DNA from: Rosistilla oblonga
GTDB lineage: Bacteria; Planctomycetota; Planctomycetia; Pirellulales; Pirellulaceae
Direction of reading: 5' to 3'
Assembly: GCF_007751715.1 (NCBI RefSeq)
Contig: NZ_CP036292.1
Span: 5,463,339-5,527,338 of the forward strand
Length of the DNA stretch: 64,000 nt
Shown: piece by piece, positions 12,845 through 22,343 of the stretch
Layout: every line of letters starts with the position of its first letter
How positions within the stretch are numbered: position 1 is the first letter of the stretch
The notes under the pieces: model-generated
What the model was told of the DNA's origin: nothing
The model's database searches: none
Seen by the model: only the letters and a program-made list of their open reading frames with translations
Program-made: the position numbers and the translations under genes

Positions 12845-13590
12845 CGGCCTTCGCGGAGCCGATAGCCAAGAAAGTTATCGAGGTCGGCTTCGGCTTCGAT
12901 CATCCGAACCGTCTTTTCGATATCGTATTCGACGCGGCGGAATTCCAGCCGGCGATCTTCAACGATCACGTAACAGCTGCGTGGGTCGCCGTCGCGCGGC
13001 TGCCCGACGCTGCCGACATTTACCATCGCCTTCTTCCCCGACAGTTCGTAGACGTGTCCGGTTTCATCGGGGCGAACGAACTGATTCTCGTGCGTGAAGA
13101 CACCCGGGACGTGGGTGTGCCCTTGGAAACAGACCTCGGGAACCATCGAGAAGATTTTTTCCATCTTGCGAGGATTGTAGGTGTCCTCGGGAAAGACGTA
13201 TTCGGTCGTTGGTCCCCGCGCCGAACCGTGGACATATAACATGCCGCCGCGGCGATAGGTTCGTGGCAGATTGCACAGCAAGTCCAAGCGTCGGCGGCTG
13301 GCTTCTTTGTCGGTGCCGTTTTCCAGCTGACGCCGGGTCCAGAAGATCGCTTGTTCGGCGGCGGCGTTGAAGCCTTCGGGGTCGAACAGAGCGCTGAGAT
13401 CGTGATTGCCGAGGATCGTGAACTCGAATCCCGCCACGACGTCCAAGCACTCACACGGTTGCGGACCGTAGCCCACAACATCTCCAAGGCAGGCGATGGA
13501 GTCGACGTTTTGCTCGGCGATGTCGGCGAGCACGGCTTGAAGCGCGACAAGGTTTCCGTGGATGTCGCTAACGATCGCCTGACGCGGCAT
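12841..13590 (-). CDS. Metallophosphoesterase (YfcE/Icc-like), copy 1
   Basis: A 249-residue calcineurin-like phosphoesterase with all the metal motifs: SDIHGN (Asp9, His11), GDVVGYGP, GNHD, and the C-terminal GHTHVPGVF. The GDxxGYGPxPxECxD form is the subclass often annotated as a protein-phosphatase-like or phosphodiesterase enzyme; the substrate is unknown. It is the downstream member of a tandem pair with the gene at 13710-14462, whose product is clearly homologous along its whole length. The start is ATG at 13590. Confidence 0.88.
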   Translation of the reverse strand: MPRQAIVSDIHGNLVALQAVLADIAEQNVDSIACLGDVVGYGPQPCECLDVVAGFEFTILGNHDLSALFDPEGFNAAAEQAIFWTRRQLENGTDKEASRRRLDLLCNLPRTYRRGGMLYVHGSARGPTTEYVFPEDTYNPRKMEKIFSMVPEVCFQGHTHVPGVFTHENQFVRPDETGHVYELSGKKAMVNVGSVGQPRDGDPRSCYVIVEDRRLEFRRVEYDIEKTVRMIEAEADLDNFLGYRLREGR

Positions 13591-13709
13591 GGAGTATTCC
13601 TAGTTTCAATCAGCCGCGACGGCGGCTGGTGTTGCAGCAGGGGGCTAGCCCCGGCAGATTATTCAAATCGAGCATCGGCTGGAGTCTCGCAGTTCCAAGC
13701 CGTGTCGTC

Positions 13710-14462
13710 TTACCGCCCCAGTTTAATACGATCACCCAACATGTTGGCAAGATCGGGTTCGTCGTAAATTTTCTGAGCCGTTTTTTCGACGTCGTATTCG
13801 ATCCGCCGAAACTCGATCTTCATCGATTCGTCGTCCAAGACGACGTAGCAGGAGCGGCGATCTTCATCGCGTGGCTGTCCAACGCTGCCCACGTTGACCA
13901 TCATCTTCTCGGGGCCCAGCTGGTATTCGTAATTGCATTCCTCAGGCGTCAGGAACTCGCACTGCGTCGTGAAAACACCTGGAAGGTGAGTGTGGCCTTG
14001 GAAGCTGTAATGTTCGATACGAGCGAACAAGATTTCCATCTTCCGCTGATCGTAGACATATTCGGGGAAGACGTATTCGTTGGTTGGATCGCGGCTGCTG
14101 CCGTGCACGAACATAAAAGGTTCGGCTTTGTGCAAACGGGGCAGCGTGCCAAGAAAGTCCCAGCGGCGGTTCGATTCGCTGGCCGGGCCGCTGTCCAATT
14201 TGTCGCGAGTCCAATAGATCGCTTGCAGGGCGACGGGATTAAAACCGTCGGGATCAAACAGCGCCGCCTGATCGTGGTTGCCCAAGATCGTGATGGCACA
14301 GCGTTTCATCACGAGATCCAGGCATTCGCATGGATTGGGACCGTAGCCGATAATGTCCCCTAAACAGACAATTTCGCTGATGTCTTGCGAATCGATATCG
14401 GCAAGGACAGCGCGCAGCGCTTCCAGATTTCCATGGATATCGCTAATCAGAGCTCGCTTCAC
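13710..14462 (-). CDS. Metallophosphoesterase (YfcE/Icc-like), copy 2
   Basis: A 250-residue paralogue of the next gene, with the same metal-binding series: SDIHGN (Asp8, His10), GDIIGYGPNPCECLD, GNHD and QGHTHLPGVF. The two proteins align without large gaps, including the RxYVFPE-like centre and the VNVGSVGQPRDxDxRSCYV block. They therefore arose by tandem duplication. They may act on different substrates or at different times; nothing in the sequence distinguishes them. A 119-bp gap separates the two genes. Confidence 0.88.
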   Translation of the reverse strand: MKRALISDIHGNLEALRAVLADIDSQDISEIVCLGDIIGYGPNPCECLDLVMKRCAITILGNHDQAALFDPDGFNPVALQAIYWTRDKLDSGPASESNRRWDFLGTLPRLHKAEPFMFVHGSSRDPTNEYVFPEYVYDQRKMEILFARIEHYSFQGHTHLPGVFTTQCEFLTPEECNYEYQLGPEKMMVNVGSVGQPRDEDRRSCYVVLDDESMKIEFRRIEYDVEKTAQKIYDEPDLANMLGDRIKLGR

Positions 14463-14610
14463 GCTAATGCACCTCGTGGCTGGAACGCTTGTTCAAGGGG
14501 AAACTATAGCCCGTCGTTGTAGAGAGTTCCACCACATGCTATTCCTCTTGTCCCTCGTTACGGGAAACAAGCTATTGTAAATTCTACGTTTTTCCGGGCA
14601 CAATCCCACA

Positions 14611-15405
14611 ATGATCTGGCATTTGGCAATTGAAACAAGCGGGCGTGAAGCCTCGATCGCCTTGTTACAAGGCAATCACCTGGTCCGCGAACTGAATTTG
14701 ACGGTCGAGCAGCGTACAACGGCCAGCTTTGCCCCCGCGATCCAGACCTTACTGCAGTCGATTCCGGCCGGCGATCCGCCGCTGGGCCTGGTCAGCGTTT
14801 CGGTGGGACCGGGATCGTTCACCGGGCTGCGGATCGGAGTGACCGCGGCAAAAACGCTCTGTTTTGCCTTGAAAGCCGACCTTGTCGCCGTCGATTCGCT
14901 GGCGATCATCTGCCAGCAGCAGCGGGAAGCTTGGCTGGCGAACCCCGATCAATTCCCCGCGGCGGCGCGACGGATCGCCGTCTGCACCAACGCTTATCGT
15001 GGCCAGTTGTTCATCCGCACCGAGCACTTGGACGAAAAAATCGACCCGGCCGATGTCGCGACTGAAATTGTCGATCGAAGTCGATGGGATGATTTACAGG
15101 CGGCGATGGACATTTACGCGGTAGGACGCCGCGTTGCGGAACCGCTGCCGAATCGGGACGCTTCGGCAACGGAACCTTCCGCCGCCAGCGAGGTCGAATA
15201 TGGGACGACCTTTGATGGCTGGCCGCGGCCGATGGCGGCGACGCTCGGACGCCTTGCTTGGAAGATGTATCAATCAGGCAAGCGGGACGATTACTGGTCG
15301 TTGGTGCCGCGTTACCTTCGTAAGAGTGCTGCCGAAGAAATGGCGGACGAAAAAGACAATCGCCAAAATTCGGCTGGCACGTATTCGCAAGCAAAGAAAA
15401 TTTGA
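14611..15405 (+). CDS. tsaB: tRNA threonylcarbamoyladenosine biosynthesis protein TsaB
   Basis: Inactive ASKHA-fold partner of TsaD in making t6A at position 37 of ANN-decoding tRNAs. The 264-residue protein has the TsaB hallmarks: an N-terminal IETSGREASIALL strand pair, VSVGPGSFTGLRIGVTAAKTLCFAL (family signature) and VDSLAIICQQ. The C-terminal half is diverged and slightly extended compared with E. coli TsaB, as is common outside proteobacteria. The start is ATG at 14611. tsaD and tsaE are not in the window. Confidence 0.93.
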   Translation: MIWHLAIETSGREASIALLQGNHLVRELNLTVEQRTTASFAPAIQTLLQSIPAGDPPLGLVSVSVGPGSFTGLRIGVTAAKTLCFALKADLVAVDSLAIICQQQREAWLANPDQFPAAARRIAVCTNAYRGQLFIRTEHLDEKIDPADVATEIVDRSRWDDLQAAMDIYAVGRRVAEPLPNRDASATEPSAASEVEYGTTFDGWPRPMAATLGRLAWKMYQSGKRDDYWSLVPRYLRKSAAEEMADEKDNRQNSAGTYSQAKKI

Positions 15406-15453
15406 CACAATTGATGCGGCTCGATTGTCCCCTTTCCACCCAAGGCCGATCCC

Positions 15454-17355
15454 TTGCTCGCATCCAGCTCCAGTTCTACCGCTCCCGACCACAGCCGCTT
15501 TGTCGACGGAACCGCCGTCACCACGCTCGCCTTTGATCGCAGTGGCGATCTCGCCGCGTACGCCGCCGCCGCGATCGCTGAATCGATTCAATCGCACAAT
15601 CAAGCTGGCAAGCAGACCGTCTTGGGATTGGTGACCGGTTCGACCCCCACAGGCACGTACCGCGAATTGATCCGGTTGCACCGCGAGCAAAAGCTCGACT
15701 TCTCCAACGTCAAGATCTATCTGTTGGGCGAATACATCGGGCTGAATCCCGAGAGTCCGCAGAGCCATCTGACTTCGATTCGCCACCATCTGACCAACCA
15801 CGTCAACATTCCCGCCGAAAACGTGTTGGTCCCCGACACGACCGTCAGCGTCGATCGGATCGAGGCGGTCTGCAACGCTTACGAAAAAGCGATCCAGGAC
15901 GACGGCGGATTGGACATCGTCGTCTGCGGAATCGGTCGCAACGGCCACGTCGTGTTCAACGAACCGTTCAGCATTCGCAACAGCCATACGCGGATGTGTA
16001 CGCTCGATCCGGTCACCCGCCGTGCCGCCGCGAGCGACTTCTTCGGCGAGGAGTACGTTCCGACGCACGCAGTCACCGCCGGCTTGGAAACGATCCTCAA
16101 CGCTCGCAAGATCCTCTGCCTGGCGTTGGGTGAACACAAAGCCGGTCTGGTCCGCGAAGCATTCGAAGGAGGGATCACCGATCGCGTTCCCGCCAGTTTC
16201 CTGCAAGAACATGGCAACCTCGAATTGTTGCTCGACCAACCCGCCGCGGGGCTGCTGACCGGCATCGCGACCCCATGGTTGTTGGGCAACATGTCGTGGG
16301 ACGAACCGATGATCAAGCGGGCGGTCCTGTGGCTCAGCGAAGTCGCTGGCAAGGCGCTGCTGAAACTGGACGACAACGATTTTCGCGTCAACGACCTGCA
16401 CCAGTTGCTGCGTCATTACGGTCCCGCCGAACGATTGGCTCATCGCGTCTTTCGGATGATGATGGACACGATCGATTACCATCCGGCCGGTCGCGACGAT
16501 CAGGTCTGCTTGTGCTTCAGTCCCCATCCGGACGACGACGTGATCAGCATGGGCGGCACTTTGATCCGCTTGGTCGAAGACGGCCATCAGACGCATGTCG
16601 CTTATATGACCAGCGGCAACATCGCCGTCTTCGATCACGACGCGCTCCGCGTCGCCGATCTGGTGACCGAATACAACCGGCTGTTCAACATCGATTTGGA
16701 TCGGTCGGCGGAAGTTGAAAAACAGGTCCGCCGCGGTCTCGATTCCAAGCAACCGGGACAACCCGATTGCGAAGAGATCCAACGAATCAAAGGCCTGATC
16801 CGCTGGAGCGAAGCCCGCGCGGCAGCTGTCAAAGCAGGCTGCCAAGAAGAGAACTTGCACTTCTTGGACCTTCCCTTCTACCGCACCGGAACGGTCACAA
16901 AAAATCCGGTCGGCGAAGACGACGTGCAGATCATTTACGATCTGTTGCTGAAAGTGAAACCACACGTCGTCTTTGTCGCTGGCGATCTGGCTGACCCTCA
17001 CGGCACGCACCGCGTCTGCGCCGAAGCGATCTTCCTGGCACTGGGACGATTGAAGGAAAAGAATCAACCGGTTCCCGAGGTGCTGCTGTACCGCGGGGCT
17101 TGGCAGGAATACGCGTTGCACGAGATCGAGATCGCGGTGCCGTTGAGTCCCGACGATTTGGAGCTGAAGCGCAAAGCGATCTTCATGCACGAGAGCCAGA
17201 AGGACGAAGCCTTGTTCCCCGGCAGCGATCCACGCGAATTTTGGCAGCGTGCCGAGGACCGCAACCGTGGCACCGCCGACGCTTACAACCAATGTGGGCT
17301 GCCAGAATATTACGCGTTGGAAGCCTTCACTCGCTGGAACGGCGAACCGATCTAA
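15454..17355 (+). CDS. NagB-like deaminase domain fused to PIG-L deacetylase domain
   Basis: A 633-residue two-domain protein starting at TTG 15454. Residues about 20-300 are glucosamine-6-phosphate deaminase-like (VTGSTPTGTYRELI, EYIGLNPESPQSH, GIGRNGHVVFNEP). Residues about 350-620 are a LmbE/PIG-L deacetylase with PHPDDD (His358) and DPHGTHR, the zinc and catalytic motifs. Aligned with E. coli NagB, His143 and Glu148 are kept (His165, Glu170), but catalytic Asp72 and Asp141 are replaced by Gly92 and Asn163. The deacetylase half therefore looks active while the NagB half may bind a sugar phosphate or do different chemistry. Its stop overlaps the convergent RND gene by 4 bp. Confidence 0.87.
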   Translation: MLASSSSSTAPDHSRFVDGTAVTTLAFDRSGDLAAYAAAAIAESIQSHNQAGKQTVLGLVTGSTPTGTYRELIRLHREQKLDFSNVKIYLLGEYIGLNPESPQSHLTSIRHHLTNHVNIPAENVLVPDTTVSVDRIEAVCNAYEKAIQDDGGLDIVVCGIGRNGHVVFNEPFSIRNSHTRMCTLDPVTRRAAASDFFGEEYVPTHAVTAGLETILNARKILCLALGEHKAGLVREAFEGGITDRVPASFLQEHGNLELLLDQPAAGLLTGIATPWLLGNMSWDEPMIKRAVLWLSEVAGKALLKLDDNDFRVNDLHQLLRHYGPAERLAHRVFRMMMDTIDYHPAGRDDQVCLCFSPHPDDDVISMGGTLIRLVEDGHQTHVAYMTSGNIAVFDHDALRVADLVTEYNRLFNIDLDRSAEVEKQVRRGLDSKQPGQPDCEEIQRIKGLIRWSEARAAAVKAGCQEENLHFLDLPFYRTGTVTKNPVGEDDVQIIYDLLLKVKPHVVFVAGDLADPHGTHRVCAEAIFLALGRLKEKNQPVPEVLLYRGAWQEYALHEIEIAVPLSPDDLELKRKAIFMHESQKDEALFPGSDPREFWQRAEDRNRGTADAYNQCGLPEYYALEAFTRWNGEPI

Positions 17356-19607
17356 CGCGTTGGCACCATCGCGCGGCGGGGCCAGCGAACCATCGACCGC
17401 TTGCGAAATGCAACCATCAGCAGCGCAGGCAACAGAATCAGATCGCCGATCAACGCGGCGATCATCGTGATGCAACAAAGCGCTGAGAACAACTTGATCG
17501 CGGGCATTGGATTCAACAGCATCGATCCAAATCCAGCGACCAAGATTCCAGTCGTCAGCAGCAGCGCTGGCCCGACGCGAAGCATCGTGATGCGAACCGA
17601 TTCGGCGACCGATCGTGTCGGTCTGCGATCCTGTTGAAAGTGCGTGATCACATGGATCGTGTCGTCGACCGCCAGGCCAAGGCACAGCGAAAACGTCAGT
17701 GCCGAAGTGATCTGCAGCGGATAGCCCAAGATCGATAATCCGGCGGCGGTGATCAACAGCGGCAACATGTTGGGGATGAAGCTGATCAAGCCGATCAACA
17801 GCGATCGAAACTGAATCGACATCACCGCGAAGATCAAGACGCTGGCCACCGATAGGCTGCGAGCCAGATCGCCGATCACCGCTCGCATGTTCTGCGCCGC
17901 CGCAACGACGGTGCCGGTGACTTCGATTTCGAAATCGGGATGCGTCGCCACGATCGGTTCCAGCTTGGCGTCCAACCGCAACAGACGCTCCTCCAACGCG
18001 ATCGCTCCGTCGTTGGGAACCCGCGTGCTGACAAGCATCTGCCGCTGATCGGGGTTGAAGATCCGATCGACAGCGCCACGGCGACCTTCGATCAATTGAT
18101 ACTTCTCCTCCCACGAACGCCCTGGGAATCCGGCCAACGTGTTGTAGATCGATGCTGGCGGAGCGAAGCCTGTCGTCTCTTTGACCGCTTTGGAAACCCG
18201 CCCGGCAACGACGTTGATCTCCGACGCCGGGAACGACAACGTCTCGGGCCAGCGGATGATGATCAGCACCGGCAGCGCGCCGCCAAGTTCCGCGTCGGCA
18301 AGCCGCAGCGCTTCGTTGGTCTCATCCGCCTCGGGGATCGCTTCGGTCCAGCGGATATCGACTTTCTGATCGATCGCAAAGGGCAACATCGCAAAAAAGG
18401 CAACGATTCCCAGCAGCGAAACGCGAATCGGAATCCGCAGCGGCATCTGTGAAACTGCCGCCATCATCCCTTCCATCCACGGGACGCTGCTGCCGCGGCG
18501 GCTGTGCAAATGCGATTCGGGCAGGAAGCGAATCGCCAATGGCAACACGCACAGATCAGCGATCAATGCCGCCGCCGCACCGATCCCGGCCCACAAACCA
18601 AACTCCGCGACCGCATCCAACCGCGACAATTGCAGCGAACCGAAGCCAATCATCGTCGTCAACGAAGTCAACAGACACGCCGGGCCGACTCGCAACAACG
18701 ATGCATAGATCGCGCGGCGTCGCGTATGCCCGGCGGCCAAGCGGCGATTCGCTGCCAACAGCAGATGGATCGCATCGGTCAGGCCGATCACGAAGATCAG
18801 CGAAGGGAGCGAACTGGTCAGCCCGCCGACGGCCACTCCGCACCAGCCCATCAAGCCAAACGTCCAGATCGAACCGAGCGTCGGCCCCAACATGCAGACG
18901 CCAACCGGAGCCAGGCCGCGGAACAATAGCAACGATGCGGTCATGCCGGCGATCATGGCAAAGGCCGATCCGTAGAACAGCGATCCTTGGATCGAAGACA
19001 ACACGCCGTCGCGAATCGCCGGATGGCCCGCTTTCCAAACGCGCAGACCGCTGTCGGTTTCAAAGCCTTCGATCACGGTGTCGATCGGTGCGATCGCCGA
19101 TCCGATTTGCGACTGCGTTAGATCGCGTCCTTTTAACAGTACCCAGAAGACCATCAGTTCGCCGCTGTCGCTGATCAATTGCCCCGCGGCCGATGGATGC
19201 GATGTCAGGTCGTGGCGGATCTTTTCCGCATCCCAGCCCGGCGGGATCGCTTCGGGCAGCACGGGCAACATCGCCCCGCCGCGGCGCAAATCGAAGACGC
19301 TTGCGACGCCGGCGACATCGTCGAGCGATTGCAATTGATCGCGGAGAGCTCGCAAGCTATCGATCGATTGCGGGTCTAGAAGACGATCCCCTTCGATCAT
19401 CAACAACAGATCGTTGTCATCGGGACCGAAGACCTCGTGCAGGTCGCTCAGCTGATGACTGGAGCGGTCGTTGCTCGAAAAGACGGCGTTGGGAGAGGTG
19501 TCGAAGCGAAGTCGCAGCAGGCCCATGCCACAGCCGACGGTCACCGCCAGCACGATGCACAAGAACAAGACCGGCCGGCCTACAGTCAATCGCGCCCAGA
19601 TTCGCAT
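17352..19607 (-). CDS. RND/MMPL-family transporter (sterol-sensing-like)
   Basis: A 751-residue membrane protein with the two-fold RND layout: an N-terminal helix (residues about 13-32), a first periplasmic loop (NAVFSSNDRSSHQLSDLHEVFG onward), a helix bundle at about 210-400, a second periplasmic loop at about 410-590, and a second bundle ending near 740. GLAVDDTIHVITHF in the second bundle is the typical RND transmembrane-4 motif with charged residues. It is too short for AcrB-type pumps and fits the MMPL/HpnN-like class that moves lipids or hydrophobic molecules. The cargo is unknown. Confidence 0.86.
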   Translation of the reverse strand: MRIWARLTVGRPVLFLCIVLAVTVGCGMGLLRLRFDTSPNAVFSSNDRSSHQLSDLHEVFGPDDNDLLLMIEGDRLLDPQSIDSLRALRDQLQSLDDVAGVASVFDLRRGGAMLPVLPEAIPPGWDAEKIRHDLTSHPSAAGQLISDSGELMVFWVLLKGRDLTQSQIGSAIAPIDTVIEGFETDSGLRVWKAGHPAIRDGVLSSIQGSLFYGSAFAMIAGMTASLLLFRGLAPVGVCMLGPTLGSIWTFGLMGWCGVAVGGLTSSLPSLIFVIGLTDAIHLLLAANRRLAAGHTRRRAIYASLLRVGPACLLTSLTTMIGFGSLQLSRLDAVAEFGLWAGIGAAAALIADLCVLPLAIRFLPESHLHSRRGSSVPWMEGMMAAVSQMPLRIPIRVSLLGIVAFFAMLPFAIDQKVDIRWTEAIPEADETNEALRLADAELGGALPVLIIIRWPETLSFPASEINVVAGRVSKAVKETTGFAPPASIYNTLAGFPGRSWEEKYQLIEGRRGAVDRIFNPDQRQMLVSTRVPNDGAIALEERLLRLDAKLEPIVATHPDFEIEVTGTVVAAAQNMRAVIGDLARSLSVASVLIFAVMSIQFRSLLIGLISFIPNMLPLLITAAGLSILGYPLQITSALTFSLCLGLAVDDTIHVITHFQQDRRPTRSVAESVRITMLRVGPALLLTTGILVAGFGSMLLNPMPAIKLFSALCCITMIAALIGDLILLPALLMVAFRKRSMVRWPRRAMVPTR

Positions 19608-19654
19608 CCGTCGTGTTCTCCCTAACCGACTTCAAGCTTCACCAAACGCGGGTG

Positions 19655-20047
19655 CTACAGGTCGGTTTGGTTGCGAGATTCGGGAGTCGAGACATCCAGA
19701 GAACCATCCGAACCGCGGTCGACTCGCACCCTCGGCGTGTCGACTTCGACGTCGCCATCGTGATTCGCTTTGACCTTCACGTTGGGCGTCTTCACATCGA
19801 CGCCGCGTCCCGATTCGTGATTGACTTCGACGCCACCGGCTTTCACGTCGACACGCTGCCCCGGTTTCACATCGACATCGACGCCCGGTGCATCGACCTG
19901 GACGCCGTTCTCCGCATCGTAAGAGAAACCGCCTCCAGGCCATTTGATATCGATGCCATCGGATTTCTCCGACTTTTGCGACTGCTGGTCTTCGCAACCG
20001 GTTAGCAAAACAGCGAGACCGATCAACGCGACAGAGAAAGCTTTCAT
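19655..20047 (-). CDS. Small predicted lipoprotein with repetitive V-D-V-K strands
   Basis: The reading frame extends to 20161, but ATG 20047 gives a clear lipoprotein signal: MKAFSVALIGLAVLLTGC, with the lipid-anchored Cys at residue 18. The mature part is about 112 residues. It is built of short alternating segments such as VDVKPGQRVDVKAGG and VDVKTPNVKVKA, suggesting a small beta-solenoid-like or intrinsically repetitive structure. No enzyme motif is visible. It lies just upstream of the RND transporter on the same strand (47-bp gap), so the two may be co-transcribed. Confidence 0.7.
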   Translation of the reverse strand: MKAFSVALIGLAVLLTGCEDQQSQKSEKSDGIDIKWPGGGFSYDAENGVQVDAPGVDVDVKPGQRVDVKAGGVEVNHESGRGVDVKTPNVKVKANHDGDVEVDTPRVRVDRGSDGSLDVSTPESRNQTDL

Positions 20048-20180
20048 GGCAGTTGCCGTATGGGAGGTGAATGGGCGTAAACGCAAATTAGCCGACGAAT
20101 TCAACGTACCGGATTGGGGTGCAGCTGAACAGATCGGATCAGCCCTGGATCGCGGCCCCAATCACCCCGCAACGCTCGCT

Positions 20181-22091
20181 CTATTCGCTCTTCAGCCCAA
20201 AGCTGGCCATGTGTAGACCGCTGGTATCGTCGTAGGCGAACGAACCGGCCGGGGCCATATATTGAGTGAAAACCGAAAGCGGCGGCAGGTCGTTGTCCTC
20301 CAACGCTTGGTGGAACATCTTGGCGACCGGATTGTTTTCGGCCAGTCGACGCAGCCCCTCACGCATCGGCGGTGCCTTCAGCATCTCGTAAACCGCCCGG
20401 AACGATTCATCGGGACGGGTGAAGGAGAACATGAATGGCGGGCGACCGTCCAATTGGCCCGACAGTTCCCCGGCGATCAAATCGTATTCGATCAGATTCG
20501 AGATCGAGCCCGGCCCGTTCCCCGTTTCAGTCTTGATCGCCTGTTCCAGGAACTGGCGACTGTCGGTGTAAACCAAATGGTCTCCCACGATCGCAATGTG
20601 CGGCTGCCCGCTGCGCATGTATTCTTGCATCGCCTCGGGAATCTTCGCCTCGCGTCCGGCGTACAGCGTCACGCCGGCGAACTTTTCCGCATTCCAGTCG
20701 GGCAGGTTTGCCATCGCTTTGCCGAGCGTCTCTTCCGCGGCAACGGGATCTTTTAATTGAGCGCCGAACAAGTTGACTTGGCTTCCAAATCGGGCTGGCG
20801 TTTCGAGCCAGTTCGACGTGGTAAATCGACCGGTCAGTTGCGAGATCAAGTCGGTCTGCAGATCGATTTTCAGCTGTCGGTTCGCTTTCCCGAAGATGTC
20901 TTCGTTAAAGCTGCCCGCGCCACGGATCTGATCGTAGACACGTCGCGCACCATCGAGTGACTTTTCGACTTCCCAGTTGAGCGCCATGAATCCAGTAGCA
21001 TCGGCGGGGACAAAGCTAGGCGGTCCAACGGGGCCCTGTTGCGGTCGTACGACCGACAGCACACCGCCACGACGCGGATCCAGCAATAGATGCACGTGCG
21101 AGATCGTTTCGAAGCGTTTTCCCCCGGTGAAAATGCTGCCGCCGATTCCCTTGATTCCCTCGAGCCCCAGGTTCTGGATGATGAACAGGACCATACCCGC
21201 CCCGCCGCCGGCAGCCGTCGCTTTGTCGAGGATCCCGTAAGGATCGACGTAGAAAGTCAGCTGAGGACGCGTCTCTTCCGTTCCCACACAGTGGCTCATC
21301 ACTGTCGTAAAGTTCGAGTTGGCCGACAGGCGGTCGTCGTTGAGCGAGCCCTTCCAACGCATCAGGATGTCGCGGACCGAATCGAGATCGCTGCCGATGA
21401 CCAAAGTGTCCTCGTGGATTAAGTAGTGCATCGATTGCGGGCGATTACCGCGCTGCAGCGAAACGATCTCGACGTCCTGTTCGGTTGCCACGGTCCGGCG
21501 GAATCCATTTTTTGTCATCTGCCCTTCGGCGGTCTCCAACAATCGACGCAGCACGGGCGTTTGGTCTCCCGATTCGATGATCGCAACGACGCCAAAGGAG
21601 AGTCGCGTCGTCAGCCGCTGTTCCCGGCTTTTTTGTTGCAACCGCTCGCGGATCGCTTCGGGCGACTCATCGTCGGCCCCGGGCTTGGTTTCCGTCGCAT
21701 CGCCATCGGCCGGCGTCTGTTTCATCCGCTGAATCCGCGCCTCGGCATCGCTCGGCACCAACGCAACCGAAAGCTCCCCCTGGGAGATCGCCAGCAATTC
21801 ATCCAGCGTCACGCCAAGCTGCTCGCTCAGATTGGCGAACAAATCCTGAGCCCCTGTATAGACTTGGGATACCAACGGTCGGACCTGCGGATCGGCAGCC
21901 ATTCGCCCGGCGGATGATTCTCGCAAGACCTGACGGTAACCGGCGGTATCGTCGATCCGGAAATAGGCCAGAGAATCGCTCGGCAGCAAACGCGGGGCGG
22001 TCGGCCGCGGATCGGATTGGCCCATCGAAACCGATACGGTCAACAGCGATAGCAGGCATGCGGAGATCCCGCAGCGGAAGGAGGAGAACAT
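20181..22091 (-). CDS. Large secreted protein of unknown function
   Basis: A 636-residue protein from ATG 22091, where the signal peptide (CGISACLLSLLTVSVSMGQ) begins properly. The frame is open up to 22223, but the extra residues are polar and unlikely to be translated. The mature part starts with a conserved-looking LLPSDSLAYFRIDDTAGYRQVLRES segment and repeats phrases such as RFETISHVHLLLD and DHLVYTDSRQFLEQAI. These resemble the planctomycete family of periplasmic proteins that assess kinase-like or DUF3352-type beta domains; I cannot name a function. No catalytic motif or membrane helix beyond the signal was seen. Confidence 0.7.
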   Translation of the reverse strand: MFSSFRCGISACLLSLLTVSVSMGQSDPRPTAPRLLPSDSLAYFRIDDTAGYRQVLRESSAGRMAADPQVRPLVSQVYTGAQDLFANLSEQLGVTLDELLAISQGELSVALVPSDAEARIQRMKQTPADGDATETKPGADDESPEAIRERLQQKSREQRLTTRLSFGVVAIIESGDQTPVLRRLLETAEGQMTKNGFRRTVATEQDVEIVSLQRGNRPQSMHYLIHEDTLVIGSDLDSVRDILMRWKGSLNDDRLSANSNFTTVMSHCVGTEETRPQLTFYVDPYGILDKATAAGGGAGMVLFIIQNLGLEGIKGIGGSIFTGGKRFETISHVHLLLDPRRGGVLSVVRPQQGPVGPPSFVPADATGFMALNWEVEKSLDGARRVYDQIRGAGSFNEDIFGKANRQLKIDLQTDLISQLTGRFTTSNWLETPARFGSQVNLFGAQLKDPVAAEETLGKAMANLPDWNAEKFAGVTLYAGREAKIPEAMQEYMRSGQPHIAIVGDHLVYTDSRQFLEQAIKTETGNGPGSISNLIEYDLIAGELSGQLDGRPPFMFSFTRPDESFRAVYEMLKAPPMREGLRRLAENNPVAKMFHQALEDNDLPPLSVFTQYMAPAGSFAYDDTSGLHMASFGLKSE

Positions 22092-22343
22092 TCGTGGGCC
22101 ACCTGTTGTAAGGATTGAGTTGTCGAGTGGCGCGGGCTCAATTTGGGGGGAGTGCTCGCGTGGATCCATTGTATTCGTGGGTTTATTGCCGCACTTGGCC
22201 GACATAAGAATAATTTTTGGCATCTTTGCGATAATCGATACAATCGGTTACTGAGGCCGTAAGTTTGTGCGGCATGTTCGTTACAGCCGAAATCATGAGT
22301 ACGATGGTTGTATAAGTTTCAAACCGCATTTCGAGCCAACCCG

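Noticed and set aside
11227-13239. 670-residue frame overlapping the symporter
   Set aside because: It reads the symporter in another frame, is Arg-rich without membrane helices, and runs through two real genes.
15274-18114. 946-residue open frame on the minus strand
   Set aside because: It lies antisense to tsaB, the NagB/PIG-L gene and part of the RND gene, has biased Arg/Asp/Gln composition and no family motifs. It is a GC-driven shadow frame.
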